Shown piece by piece: positions 8,271 to 16,193 of a stretch of 64,000 bases of DNA. Made by a program: the position numbers and the translations under genes. Origin of the DNA: Brevundimonas subvibrioides. GTDB lineage: Bacteria > Pseudomonadota > Alphaproteobacteria > Caulobacterales > Caulobacteraceae. The first letter of the stretch is position 1. Each line of letters begins with the position of its first letter. The notes under the pieces are model-generated. The model was given only the letters and a program-made list of their open reading frames with translations. It was not told where the DNA came from and made no database searches. The stretch lies in contig NZ_NCEQ01000008.1 in NCBI RefSeq assembly GCF_002280785.1, forward strand, positions 1-64,000, in the 5' to 3' direction.

Positions 8271-9194
8271 TTCCACTTCGAACCCGTCCACCCAGGCCTG
8301 GATCAGCGTCCTTGCGATGGCGAATTTCGGCGGGGCCTTGATCTCGTGAGCGCCGGCCAGGACCGCGCGCGCCTCGTCCTTCGTCAGCCAGGCGACCTCT
8401 TCCAATTCGGTCATGTCCGGGGTCGCGTTCGCGTCCGACACCTCGGCGATCAGGCCGATCATCAGTTGCGACGGGAAGGGCCAGGGCTGGCTGGAATGAT
8501 AGCGGACGGCCGTCACCGTCAGCCCCGCCTCCTCCTTGATCTCTCGGGCGCAGGCCTCCTCGATCGTCTCGCCGGGCTCCAGAAAGCCCGCCAGGGCCGA
8601 CATCCGTCCCGCCGGCCAGGCCGCCTGACGCCCCAGCAAACAGCGCCCCTCGAACACCGGCAGCATGATGGTCACCGGGTCGACGCGCGGGAAATGTTCG
8701 GCCGTGCAGGACGGGCAGACCCGTCGCCAGCCACCGGCCGTCGATTTCGTCTCATGCCCGCAGTTGGCGCAGAATCCATGACGCCGGCGCCAGTCGAACA
8801 GGGACTTGGCCCCGCCGGCCATGGCCGCCTCGGCGCCCGACAGCACCGCCGCCGCCTCCCGCAGTCCGGTGAAGGCCCCCAGACCCTTGATCGGCCCCTC
8901 GGCCGGATCCGACGGTCCCTCGAACTCGACGGCGAACACCGGCGCCGATTTCCACAGCCCCAGGAAGACCTCGCGATCGGCGTCGCGGATCACGTCGCGC
9001 GCATGGGTCAGGGCCAGCCAGGCCAGGCGCGGCCCGTCGGCATGATCCTCCAGCAGCGGCTGCCCCTCCCAGAAGACCATGGCGAGCGCATCCGCGCTTT
9101 CGCCCTGTTCGACCAGCCATTCGGGCGTGTTGCGGAAGTCTCCGGCGCGGTCCAGCGGATTGCCGGCGAAGGTATTGAGGAGGGGAAGAGCCAT
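8256..9194 (-). CDS. nudC: NADH pyrophosphatase / NAD-capped RNA hydrolase NudC
   Basis: A 312-residue Nudix enzyme hydrolysing NAD(H) and, in characterised homologues, NAD-capped RNA. It has an N-terminal substrate domain, a zinc ribbon (CANC...CPSC) around residues 140-165, a Nudix box (GFLEPGETIEEAC then REIKEEAGL) and the NudC-specific SQPWPFPSQLM motif after it. The C-terminus ends Gly-Thr-Gly-Asp-stop, encoded inside the heptamer array of the neighbouring cassette, so the native end may have been replaced. It is convergent with kdsB and the cassette gene. Confidence 0.95.
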   Translation of the reverse strand: MALPLLNTFAGNPLDRAGDFRNTPEWLVEQGESADALAMVFWEGQPLLEDHADGPRLAWLALTHARDVIRDADREVFLGLWKSAPVFAVEFEGPSDPAEGPIKGLGAFTGLREAAAVLSGAEAAMAGGAKSLFDWRRRHGFCANCGHETKSTAGGWRRVCPSCTAEHFPRVDPVTIMLPVFEGRCLLGRQAAWPAGRMSALAGFLEPGETIEEACAREIKEEAGLTVTAVRYHSSQPWPFPSQLMIGLIAEVSDANATPDMTELEEVAWLTKDEARAVLAGAHEIKAPPKFAIARTLIQAWVDGFEVEGTGD

Positions 9195-9265
9195 GTCGGC
9201 TTCCTACCCGCCTTCTTCGCCGCCGGGGAGAGGCGCCTTGATCTCGCCGTCGCGATTCGCGATAT

Positions 9266-9362
9266 GGACCTCGGAGATCGCGGGCGAAGGCTTCGCCAAC
9301 CTGGTCAGGGCCGGAAGGCAGCAGCCACAACGAATTCCCCTTCGGGTCGCGGTCTCCACTTC
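9266..9362 (+). ncRNA. ffs: Signal recognition particle RNA (4.5S type)
   Basis: The SRP domain IV hallmark is present: GGTCAGGGCCGGAAGGCAGC around 9303-9322. Flanking arms pair over a long helix: GGAGATCGCG...CGAAGG (from 9273) with CCTTCG...CGCGGTCTCC (to 9357). A pyrimidine/T-rich run follows (9360-9372) and may terminate transcription. Position just upstream of dnaX matches the common alphaproteobacterial order. The ends are estimated to within about 8 bases. It works with Ffh and FtsY in co-translational membrane targeting. Confidence 0.92.
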
Positions 9363-9375
9363 TCCTTCTTTTGGT

Positions 9376-9461
9376 GCGCTACCGCTCGACGCGCGGCGTC
9401 TCGCTGCTTGAGCGCGGGCTGGTGCGCTAACGCTCGCGACGCGGTCGCTCGCGGCTTGAGC
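9376..9461 (+). repeat. Two tandem copies of a dispersed ~38-bp repeat
   Basis: Copies at 9376-9413 and 9424-9461 share the frame GCGCTA.CGCTCG..GCG.....CTCG..GCTTGAGC. A third, near-identical to the second, lies at 35424-35461. No coding function is apparent. With 9467-9525 they fill most of the 268 bp between the SRP RNA and dnaX. Confidence 0.7.
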
Positions 9462-9466
9462 CCATT

Positions 9467-9525
9467 CCTCCCCCAAGCGCAGCGCAGGGGGAGGGGGACC
9501 GCGAAGCGGTGGAGGGGGCCGACCG
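9467..9525 (+). repeat. Palindromic intergenic repeat (REP-like, single unit)
   Basis: A CTCCCCC..GGGGGAG palindrome followed by GGGACCGCGAAGCGGTGGAGGGGGC. The same CTCCCCC...GGGGGAGGGGGACC...GGAGGGGGC architecture recurs at 11477, 27793 and 44433, always between genes. Confidence 0.65.
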
Positions 9526-9630
9526 CCCCGGCCTTTCACACCCTGATCAAATCCGCTCATCCACGCGAAAGCAGGGCTGAGCGACAGGTCAGAGTCGCCC
9601 CGCGTGGCCAAGTCGCGGTAAGACGGTCCC

Positions 9631-11475
9631 ATGACCGACGTCGACCTTGATTCCGGAGATCCGCCCTGGGCGGATGACGACGCTCCTGAGCGCGACGAGA
9701 ACACCGACGACATGTTCGGCGGCCCCGCGCCTGCGCCCGAATCGAAGCCCGCCGCAGAGGCCCGGCCGGTCGAGCCCATCCCCGTCTCCACCCCCGCCCC
9801 GGTCGAGGGGGACGGCGAGGCCTATACCGTCCTGGCCCGCAAATACCGGCCGAAGACCTTCGAAGACCTGATCGGTCAGGAGGCCATGGTCCGGACCCTG
9901 ACCAATGCCTTCGCCACCGGCCGCATCGCCCACGCCTTCATGCTCACGGGCGTCCGGGGCGTCGGCAAGACCACGACCGCTCGTTTGCTGGCCCGCGCCC
10001 TGAACAACGAGACCGACGTCATCGACAGGCCGTCGCTGACCCTGACCGCCTTCGGCCGCCACGACGCGGCGATCATGGCCGGCCAGCACATGGACGTCAT
10101 GGAGATGGACGCGGCGTCCCACACCGGCGTCAACGACATCCGCGACATCCTGGAGAGTGTCCGCTACGCGCCGGTCGAGGCCCGCTACAAGGTCTACGTC
10201 CTCGACGAAGTCCACATGCTGTCCAACCAGGCCTTCAACGCCCTGCTGAAGACGCTGGAAGAGCCGCCGCCCCACGCCAAATTCATCTTCGCCACCACCG
10301 AGATCCGCAAGGTCCCGGTGACCATCCTGTCGCGCTGCCAGCGGTTCGACCTGCGCCGTGTCGAGCCGGAAATCCTCGTCGAACACCTGGCCCGGATCGC
10401 CGGCAAGGAGGGGATGAAGGTCGAGGACGACGCCCTGGCCCTGATCGCCCGCGCCGCCGAGGGCTCGGTCCGCGACGGCCTGTCCCTGCTCGACCAGGCC
10501 CTCGTCCAGGGCGAAAGGGGCGAGCCGGTCGCCACCGAGGTCGTCCGCGACATGCTGGGCCTGGCCGATCGCAGCCAGACCATCGCCCTGTTCGAACAGA
10601 TCATGGCCGGGCGCACGCCCGAGGCCATCGAGACCTTCCGCACCCTCTATGGCTACGGCGCCGACCCGGTTCAGGTGACCAACGACCTGCTGGAACACTG
10701 CCACGCCGCCTCGGTCGCCAAGATGCTGGGCCCCAACGCCACCCGCCTGCCCAACGACCAGGCCCAGCGTCTGGCCGCCATGGGCGCGGCGGTCTCGGCC
10801 GGGACCCTGTCGCGGACCTGGTCGATGTTGCTCAAGGCCCTGGACGAGGTGCGGCGCGCGCCGTCCCCCGCTGACGCGGTCGAGATGGCCATCGTCCGCC
10901 TCGCCTACGCCGCCGACCTGCCCGGCCCGGAAGAGGCGCTGAAGAAGCTGCAGAACGGCGAGGCTCCGGGCGGTGGTTCAGGCGCGCCGCGCGGCGGCGG
11001 CGGGGGAGGGGGCGGAGCCTCGGCCCAGCTGGCCATGCGTCCGGCGGCCCAGCCCAGCCTGCCGGATCCCCAGACCTTCGAGGCCGTCGTCGCCCTGATC
11101 GGCGAGAAGCGCGAGATCGCCCTGCAGATGGACGTGCAGCGCTACGTCCGTCCCGTGTCGTTCAAGCCCGGGACCCTGACCTACGAGCCGGTCGACGGCG
11201 CCCCGGCCAACCTCGCCACCCGCCTGTCCTCGCGGCTCAAGGACTGGACCGGCCGCCAGTGGTTCGTGGTCGCCAACGGCCAGGGCGGCGGCGAGACCCT
11301 GATCGAGGTCGAGAAACGCGGCCGCGCCGAGGAACGCGCCGAGGTCCAGGCCGATCCCTTCGTCATGGCGGTGCTGGCCGCCTTCCCCGGCGCCGTCGTC
11401 GGCGAGATCAGGACCCTGGCGCCCTCCGTCGAGATGCCGGCCATCCCGGATGAGGCGGACGAGGATAACGACTGA
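9631..11475 (+). CDS. dnaX: DNA polymerase III tau (clamp loader) subunit
   Basis: ATPase subunit of the clamp loader. After an acidic N-terminal extension (~60 residues), the AAA+ core shows Walker A GVRGVGKT (107-114), VLDEVHMLSNQAFNALLKTLEEPP, and the arginine finger region TILSRCQRFDLRR. The zinc-binding cysteines that normally lie between Walker A and the DAAS segment are absent. A glycine-rich tract (about residues 446-462) separates domain III from the C-terminal tau region. In Caulobacter crescentus such a tract makes ClpXP degrade DnaX only partially, yielding gamma forms; the same could apply here (inference). It starts the dnaX-ybaB-recR cluster. Confidence 0.96.
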   Translation: MTDVDLDSGDPPWADDDAPERDENTDDMFGGPAPAPESKPAAEARPVEPIPVSTPAPVEGDGEAYTVLARKYRPKTFEDLIGQEAMVRTLTNAFATGRIAHAFMLTGVRGVGKTTTARLLARALNNETDVIDRPSLTLTAFGRHDAAIMAGQHMDVMEMDAASHTGVNDIRDILESVRYAPVEARYKVYVLDEVHMLSNQAFNALLKTLEEPPPHAKFIFATTEIRKVPVTILSRCQRFDLRRVEPEILVEHLARIAGKEGMKVEDDALALIARAAEGSVRDGLSLLDQALVQGERGEPVATEVVRDMLGLADRSQTIALFEQIMAGRTPEAIETFRTLYGYGADPVQVTNDLLEHCHAASVAKMLGPNATRLPNDQAQRLAAMGAAVSAGTLSRTWSMLLKALDEVRRAPSPADAVEMAIVRLAYAADLPGPEEALKKLQNGEAPGGGSGAPRGGGGGGGGASAQLAMRPAAQPSLPDPQTFEAVVALIGEKREIALQMDVQRYVRPVSFKPGTLTYEPVDGAPANLATRLSSRLKDWTGRQWFVVANGQGGGETLIEVEKRGRAEERAEVQADPFVMAVLAAFPGAVVGEIRTLAPSVEMPAIPDEADEDND

Positions 11476-11476
11476 C

Positions 11477-11622
11477 CCTCCCCAGGAGCGAAGCGAACGG
11501 GGGAGGGGGACCGCCGCGCGCTTGCGCGGGGGTGGAGGGGGGCCAGACACGGTGCGTGGTTCCGCCCCCTCCACCACGCTTCGCGCGGTCCCCCTCCCCC
11601 GCTGGCGCGAGGGAGGATTGAG
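11477..11622. repeat. Inverted pair of palindromic intergenic repeats (BIME-like)
   Basis: Two REP-like units face each other between dnaX and ybaB. The left reads GGGGGAGGGGGACCGC...GGTGGAGGGG, and the right is its approximate reverse complement, CCCCTCCACCACGCTTCGCG...GTCCCCCTCCCCC. In RNA this could form an extended hairpin between the two coding regions. Confidence 0.65.
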
Positions 11623-11637
11623 TCCTATCTAGAGCCC

Positions 11638-11967
11638 ATGAAAGATCTCAACGCCCTGATGCAGCAGGCCCAGGCGATGCAGCAAAAGCTGCAGGACGCC
11701 CAGGCGAAAATGGCCGAAACCACTGCGGAGGGAACCTCCGGCGGCGGCCTCGTCACGATCGCCCTCAAGGGCGCTGGCGAGGTGACCTCGGTGAAGATCG
11801 ACGACAGTCTGATGGTCCCGGGCGACACCGAGATCCTGTCCGACCTGATCGTCGCCGCCCACGCCGACGCCAAGCGCAGGCTGGACGCCGTCAATAGCGA
11901 ACTGATGCGCGAGGCCGCCGGCCCGATGGCGGGGATGAACATCCCGGGCATGCCGAAACTCTTCTAG
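11638..11967 (+). CDS. YbaB/EbfC nucleoid-associated protein
   Basis: A 109-residue DNA-binding protein of the YbaB/EbfC family. Features: an N-terminal helix rich in Gln (MKDLNALMQQAQAMQQKLQ), a central GLVTIALKGAGEVTSVKIDDSL sheet, a DLIVAAHADAKRR helix, and a C-terminal Met/Pro-Gly tail. It lies between dnaX and recR, its usual place. Homologues form dimers that bind DNA with little specificity and affect nucleoid organisation or repair. Confidence 0.93.
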   Translation: MKDLNALMQQAQAMQQKLQDAQAKMAETTAEGTSGGGLVTIALKGAGEVTSVKIDDSLMVPGDTEILSDLIVAAHADAKRRLDAVNSELMREAAGPMAGMNIPGMPKLF

Positions 11968-11983
11968 CCCCATCTGCTGACAC

Positions 11984-12598
11984 ATGGCCGCCTCCGCCGG
12001 ACCCGAGATCGAGCGACTGATTTCGCTGCTGGCCAAGCTGCCGGGGCTCGGGCCCCGTTCGGCCCGGCGCGCGGCCCTGGCCCTGTTGAAGAAGCGCGAA
12101 CAGCTGCTCGAACCCCTCGCCGCCTCTCTGGCGGAGACGGCGGCCAAGGTCGTGTCCTGCTCGGTCTGCGGCGCCCCCGACACCCGTGATCCCTGCTCGA
12201 TCTGTTCCGACCCGAGCCGGGACAACGCCCTGATCTGCGTGGTCGAGGAGGCGGGTTCGCTGTGGGCCATGGAACGGTCCGGCGCCTTCCGCGGCAAATA
12301 TCATGTGCTGGGCGGGCTCCTCTCGGCGCTCGACGGCGTCGGCCCCGAGGCCCTGCGTGTCTCCGAACTGGTCGGCCGGGTGAAGGGCGGCGAGGTGCGC
12401 GAGGTGGTCCTGGCCCTGCCCGCCACCGTCGACGGCCAGACCACCGCCCACTATCTCGCCGACCGCATCTCGGCGACGGGGGCCGGGAACGCGGTCGAGA
12501 TCACCTCCCTGGCCCGAGGCGTCCCCGTCGGCGGCGACCTCGACTGGCTCGACGACGGCACCATCGTCCAGGCGCTGCGGGCGCGACGACCGGCGTGA
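11984..12598 (+). CDS. recR: Recombination protein RecR
   Basis: Works with RecF/RecO to load RecA at gaps. Visible: the N-terminal helix-hairpin-helix [17 protein letters not shown], a four-Cys zinc finger ([16 protein letters not shown], about residues 59-74), the Toprim domain beginning [13 protein letters not shown], and [13 protein letters not shown]. At 204 residues it has normal length. It is 16 bp downstream of ybaB and likely co-transcribed. Confidence 0.96.
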   Translation: MAASAGPEIERLISLLAKLPGLGPRSARRAALALLKKREQLLEPLAASLAETAAKVVSCSVCGAPDTRDPCSICSDPSRDNALICVVEEAGSLWAMERSGAFRGKYHVLGGLLSALDGVGPEALRVSELVGRVKGGEVREVVLALPATVDGQTTAHYLADRISATGAGNAVEITSLARGVPVGGDLDWLDDGTIVQALRARRPA

Positions 12599-12662
12599 CG
12601 CAACGCGGGGGTTGAACGGTCCCGCCAAACACGCTCTGATCCCGTCGATGGAGGGTCATGCG

Positions 12663-12899
12663 ATGGGACGTGAGATCAGGGTGGCGCTGGGCGCCTCCGC
12701 CGGTATCGCCGCCCTCGTGATCGGCTTCATCTTCCTGATCCGCTACGCTGTGCCGGCGATCCTGGAAGCCCATTTCGCGGGCAGTCTGATCACAGCCTCG
12801 ATCGTCGGCATCGCCGGGGTTCTGGCCCTCGTCTGGGCCGCGTGGAAATTATTCGCCTGGGCGTCGCGTGCGCTCGGCGCCGGGGGGAGCGACCAATGA
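12663..12899 (+). CDS. Small two-helix membrane protein
   Basis: A 78-residue protein with two hydrophobic spans (GIAALVIGFIFLIRYAV and ITASIVGIAGVLALVWAAW) and a Gly/Ser-rich tail. No family is recognised. The ATG at 12663 is chosen because GGAGG lies 8 nt upstream; a TTG at 12612 and an ATG at 12648 are less well placed. Its TGA overlaps the ATG of the SPFH gene (ATGA), so the two are probably translationally coupled and may act together. Confidence 0.7.
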   Translation: MGREIRVALGASAGIAALVIGFIFLIRYAVPAILEAHFAGSLITASIVGIAGVLALVWAAWKLFAWASRALGAGGSDQ

Positions 12900-13942
12900 C
12901 ATTCGGCGCCGGCGTCAGCCGCTTGAAGCCCTCCCTCCCCGGCGCATCGGCGGGGCGGACCATCGCCCTGATCGTCCTGATCCTCGGCCTGATCACGGTC
13001 GGCGGCATCAGCGTCTCGTCGTGCAGCGTCACGGTCGAGAGCGGCTATATGGGCATCAAGACCACCAAGTTCGGCCCCAACCCCGGCGTCCAGCGCGATG
13101 AACTCGGCCCGGGCTTCCACTGGGAAGGCATCGGCGAGAAGATCCGCACCTACCAGACGCTCCAGCGCACCTATTCCTACACGCGGGAAGCCAATGCCGA
13201 CGGACGCGAGAACGAGGAGATCATGTTCTCCGACGTGCTCGGCCTGCCGATGACCGCTGACGTCGCCCTGACCTTCAAGGTCCGTGAAGACAAGGCCGCC
13301 GACCTCTATGCGACCTGGCGTCAGGAGTTCGACGCCTTCATCGACGGACCCCTGCGGACCTCGGTGCGCGCCGCCATCGCCCGCGAGACCGAGAAGCTCC
13401 CGGTCGCCTGCAACGCCGAGATGGGGGCCCCGGGTCGCGCGCCCATCGTCGCCGTCGCCCCGGTCGAGGGTGCGCCTCTTCCTGTCGGAACCCAGGACGC
13501 CGAGGACTGCCCCGGCCAGCTGATCGGCCCCGGCCGCCAGATCGTGCTTCAGCGGGCCATGGAGGCGCTCCAGCGCGAATGGACGCCCCAGGGGCTCGAC
13601 ATCATCCGCATGGAATGGGTCGGTTCGATCCGCTACCCGGAGAGCGTGGTCGCCGCCATCCAGTCGCGCACCACGGCCGAACAGAACACCCGCGCCGCCC
13701 TCGAGCGGGTGAACCTCGAGCGCGCCAACGCCGAGGCCCGCATCGCCCAGGCGCGCGGCCAGGCCGAGGCCAACCGCCTTCTTGCTGAGTCTATCCGCTC
13801 CAACCCGGAAGTCGTGCGCCTGCGCGAGGTCGAGCGGACGCTCGGCATCTGCCCGCTCAGCGCCGACACCTGCGTGGTCGGGGCAGACGTCAACATCTCC
13901 GCCCTGATCGCCTCGCGCGACGGTGCGGCGGCGGCGCAATAG
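12896..13942 (+). CDS. SPFH/Band 7 (prohibitin-like) membrane protein
   Basis: A 348-residue protein with one N-terminal transmembrane segment (TIALIVLILGLITVGGISV) followed by an SPFH domain. The motif GPGFHWEGIGEKIRTYQTLQRTY is typical of prohibitin/HflK-like proteins. A helical Ala/Glu/Arg region (TRAALERVNLERANAEARIAQARGQAEAN) likely mediates oligomerisation. Three Cys lie in an unusual insert around residues 180-215. These proteins organise membrane microdomains and regulate FtsH-type proteases. The start overlaps the stop of the small membrane protein gene, with a GGGGGAG Shine-Dalgarno. Confidence 0.85.
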   Translation: MTFGAGVSRLKPSLPGASAGRTIALIVLILGLITVGGISVSSCSVTVESGYMGIKTTKFGPNPGVQRDELGPGFHWEGIGEKIRTYQTLQRTYSYTREANADGRENEEIMFSDVLGLPMTADVALTFKVREDKAADLYATWRQEFDAFIDGPLRTSVRAAIARETEKLPVACNAEMGAPGRAPIVAVAPVEGAPLPVGTQDAEDCPGQLIGPGRQIVLQRAMEALQREWTPQGLDIIRMEWVGSIRYPESVVAAIQSRTTAEQNTRAALERVNLERANAEARIAQARGQAEANRLLAESIRSNPEVVRLREVERTLGICPLSADTCVVGADVNISALIASRDGAAAAQ

Positions 13943-13962
13943 GAAATATCATCCCGGGATAA

Positions 13963-13987
13963 GCCTGCGTCCGATACTGACGCAGGC
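13963..13987 (+). terminator. Hairpin after the SPFH gene
   Basis: A perfect 9-bp stem GCCTGCGTC/GACGCAGGC with a 7-nt loop, 20 bp after the stop codon. It lacks a T-run, so it may be a weak terminator or an mRNA 3' stabiliser. Confidence 0.5.
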
Positions 13988-14036
13988 GCGTGTCAGGATC
14001 GGGCGCGATGCTCCACGCTCTCCTGAGACCGAACCC

Positions 14037-14214
14037 GACTCAACGGACCCTCTCGACTCCCGTTTTCCGGAGCCGGGTCAGGCCGATCGGGACTCAAGGG
14101 ACTATCTGGACTCTGTTTGTCGGAGTCGATTGGCCCTCGGCCCGGCGCGACTCTGTCGACTCTGTCGAGTCTGTTTCTGGAGTCGCTTCCGTCGGTGGCC
14201 CGCCGCCGCGACTC
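14037..14214 (+). promoter_or_regulatory. Dense cluster of ten GANTC (CcrM) sites upstream of rmuC
   Basis: Ten GANTC pentamers start at 14037, 14055, 14091, 14109, 14123, 14149, 14158, 14167, 14180 and 14210. The three between 14149 and 14171 are spaced exactly 9 bp apart (GACTCTGTC twice, then GAGTC). GANTC is the recognition site of the alphaproteobacterial cell-cycle methyltransferase CcrM, and hemimethylated or fully methylated GANTC in promoters modulates GcrA-dependent transcription. The region fills most of the gap before rmuC. A regulatory role is inferred; the site count is directly visible. Confidence 0.55.
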
Positions 14215-14231
14215 CCGCTAAGGAACGGAGC

Positions 14232-15455
14232 ATGAACACGCTCTCGATCGTCCTCGCCGTCGTTTCGCTGGTCCTCGCGGCCGGCTTCCTGTGGGCCTTC
14301 CTCGGCTGGCAGAAGGCGATGAACGCCCTGACGTCGGCGCAGGAAAAGGTCGCCCTGGTCGAGGAGAGCCGCACCACGATGGGCGACCTGTTGCGCGCCC
14401 AGGCCGCCCAGTCGGCCCAGGTCATCGCCGACCAGATGGTCACCCGCGCGACCGAGACCTTCCAGGCCCAGGACCGCGTCGCCCGCGAGCGTATGGAGGC
14501 CCAGCTGAAGCCTGTCGCCGAGACCCTGGCCAAGTTCGAGACCCAGGTCGCCGCGCTTGAGAAGGCGCGGGCGGAGGAGACCGGCACGCTGAAGGAACAG
14601 CTCTCGGCCCTGATGATCGCCTCGACCGCCACCCGCGACGAGGCCAAACGGCTGACCGAGGTCCTGCGCGGCAACACCGGCCGGCGCGGCCGCTGGGGCG
14701 AACAGACCTGCCGCAATGTGCTTGAGGCCGCGGGCATGGCCGGCCGGTTCGATTTCACCGAACAGTCGTCCAGCGCCAATGACGAGGGTCGCCAGATGCG
14801 GCCGGACTTCCTGGTGCGTTTGCCGGGCGGGGGCCTTTTCGTCATCGACGCCAAGGTGCCGCTGGCCTTCCCCGACGCCGCCGAGCCGGACGACGAGGCG
14901 CGCGATACGGCCATGTCGGCGCGCAACGCCGCCAGTATCAAGAACCATGTCCGCGACCTGGCCGCCAAGGCCTATCAGGACCAGTTCAAGCCCAGCCCCG
15001 ACTTCGTCGCCCTGTTCGTGCCGTCCGACGCCTTCCTGTCGGCGGCTCTGGATCGCGAGCCCGAGCTGATGACCGACGCCATGGCCCGGCGCGTCATCAT
15101 CGTCACCCCCTCGACCCTGTTCGCCCTGTGCAAGGCCGTCGCCTATGGCTGGCGCGCCGAGGAGCAGTCGAGGAACGCGGACGAGGTCGCGAAACTGGGC
15201 AAGGAACTCTACAAACGCCTCTCGGTCATGGGCGGCCATGTCTTCGGCGTCGGGCGGGCGCTGGAACAGGCGGTCGGCAAGTACAACCAGTTCGTCGGTT
15301 CGCTGGAGAGCCAGGTCATGGTCTCGGCCAAACGGTTCGAGGACCTGCAGGTCGATCACGAGGGCAAGGAGCTGCCCCAGCTGACCGCCATCGACCAGGC
15401 GCCGCGCGTCCTCAGCCGTCCGGAACTGATCCACGACAAGGCCGCCGGGGCCTGA
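14232..15455 (+). CDS. rmuC: DNA recombination protein RmuC
   Basis: A 407-residue protein: N-terminal membrane anchor (IVLAVVSLVLAAGFLWAFL), a long coiled coil (about 30-140), then the RmuC nuclease-like domain with RRGRWGEQT, MRPDFLVRLPGG, FVIDAKVPL and FVPSDAF. RmuC restricts DNA rearrangements at inverted repeats; the catalytic mechanism is not established. The ATG at 14232 follows AAGGAACGGAG; the frame is open far upstream but that portion covers the GANTC-rich intergenic region and has no protein-like character. Confidence 0.94.
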   Translation: MNTLSIVLAVVSLVLAAGFLWAFLGWQKAMNALTSAQEKVALVEESRTTMGDLLRAQAAQSAQVIADQMVTRATETFQAQDRVARERMEAQLKPVAETLAKFETQVAALEKARAEETGTLKEQLSALMIASTATRDEAKRLTEVLRGNTGRRGRWGEQTCRNVLEAAGMAGRFDFTEQSSSANDEGRQMRPDFLVRLPGGGLFVIDAKVPLAFPDAAEPDDEARDTAMSARNAASIKNHVRDLAAKAYQDQFKPSPDFVALFVPSDAFLSAALDREPELMTDAMARRVIIVTPSTLFALCKAVAYGWRAEEQSRNADEVAKLGKELYKRLSVMGGHVFGVGRALEQAVGKYNQFVGSLESQVMVSAKRFEDLQVDHEGKELPQLTAIDQAPRVLSRPELIHDKAAGA

Positions 15456-15545
15456 TTGACCGTCGCCCTGTCGTCTGACAAGGTCGCTTGACATCGGCGG
15501 CTACGGGTGTAAAACAGCCTTGTCATTGCGATGAGGATGCGTGTC

Positions 15546-15986
15546 ATGGCTCGGGAAGCTCGAGTGTCGGAACAACCGCTGAGGCGCTACGGGGCCGTCA
15601 TGGGTGTCTGCGTCCTGGCGGGCATGGCTGCCGGCGCAGTGGCCGGCGTCGTCAGCGCGACCTCCGACGAGGCCAGCCTCGGCGGCGCGGCCTTGATCGC
15701 CGCGGCCGTCGCCCTGGCCATGGCCGCCGCCCTCTGGGCCTGTTTCCGGTGGTGGAAGGGTCTCGATGAAGCCGCGCAGGAAGCGCACAAATGGGCCTGG
15801 TGGTGGGGCTCCACCGTCGGCCTGTGCTTCGCCGGCGTCATCCTGATGACCCTGCTCTACGGCGCTGGCGATCTCGGCGAGGCGCCGATCAAATCCATCC
15901 TGATGTTGGGGACCGCCATCGTCACGGGCTGCCAGATGGTCGGCTACAGCGTCGCCTGGGCCGCCTGGTGGTTCAGGCGGCGATGA
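15546..15986 (+). CDS. Four-helix inner-membrane protein next to XRE regulator
   Basis: About 146 residues with four hydrophobic segments (GAVMGVCVLAGMAAGAVAGVV, GAALIAAAVALAMAAALWACF, WWWGSTVGLCFAGVILMTLL, and a C-terminal MLGTAIVTGCQMVGYSVAWAAWW). No named family is recognised. AGGA at 15533 supports the ATG at 15546; ATGs at 15531 and 15537 are alternatives. The next gene, an XRE repressor, starts 4 bp after its stop, so they form an operon. Confidence 0.7.
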   Translation: MAREARVSEQPLRRYGAVMGVCVLAGMAAGAVAGVVSATSDEASLGGAALIAAAVALAMAAALWACFRWWKGLDEAAQEAHKWAWWWGSTVGLCFAGVILMTLLYGAGDLGEAPIKSILMLGTAIVTGCQMVGYSVAWAAWWFRRR

Positions 15987-15990
15987 CCCC

Positions 15991-16188
15991 ATGAACAACC
16001 ATCTCAGAACCCTGCGCGCCGACCGGGGTTGGAGCCAGGCCGACCTGGCCGCCGCCCTGGGCGTCTCGCGACAGACCGTCAATGCGCTTGAGACGGGCCG
16101 CTACGACCCCTCCCTGCCGCTCGCCTTCAAGATCGCACGCGTCTTTGAACAACCGATCGAAGCCATCTTTTCGGACACAGGAGCCTGA
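15991..16188 (+). CDS. XRE/Cro-type HTH transcriptional regulator
   Basis: A 65-residue single-domain regulator. The helix-turn-helix spans WSQADLAAALGVSRQTVNALE and is followed by GRYDPSLPLAFKIARVFEQPIEAIF, the typical compact YozG-like form. Such regulators are commonly encoded with one or two membrane proteins of unknown function, as here on both sides (4 bp upstream and 5 bp downstream). Autoregulation of the three-gene unit is likely but not shown by the sequence. Confidence 0.92.
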   Translation: MNNHLRTLRADRGWSQADLAAALGVSRQTVNALETGRYDPSLPLAFKIARVFEQPIEAIFSDTGA

Positions 16189-16193
16189 ACCTC

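Noticed and set aside
8346-9650. 434-codon plus-strand frame over nudC and the SRP RNA
   Set aside because: It is antisense to nudC and crosses the SRP RNA and repeats; no protein-like motifs.
9631-11475. E. coli-type frameshift site for gamma in dnaX
   Set aside because: I saw no A-rich slippery heptamer before the glycine tract; proteolytic processing is the better hypothesis.
13923-14231. 103-codon N-terminal extension of rmuC
   Set aside because: It overlaps the SPFH gene end and the GANTC cluster and reads as low-quality Arg/Ser-rich sequence; a Shine-Dalgarno supports the ATG at 14232.
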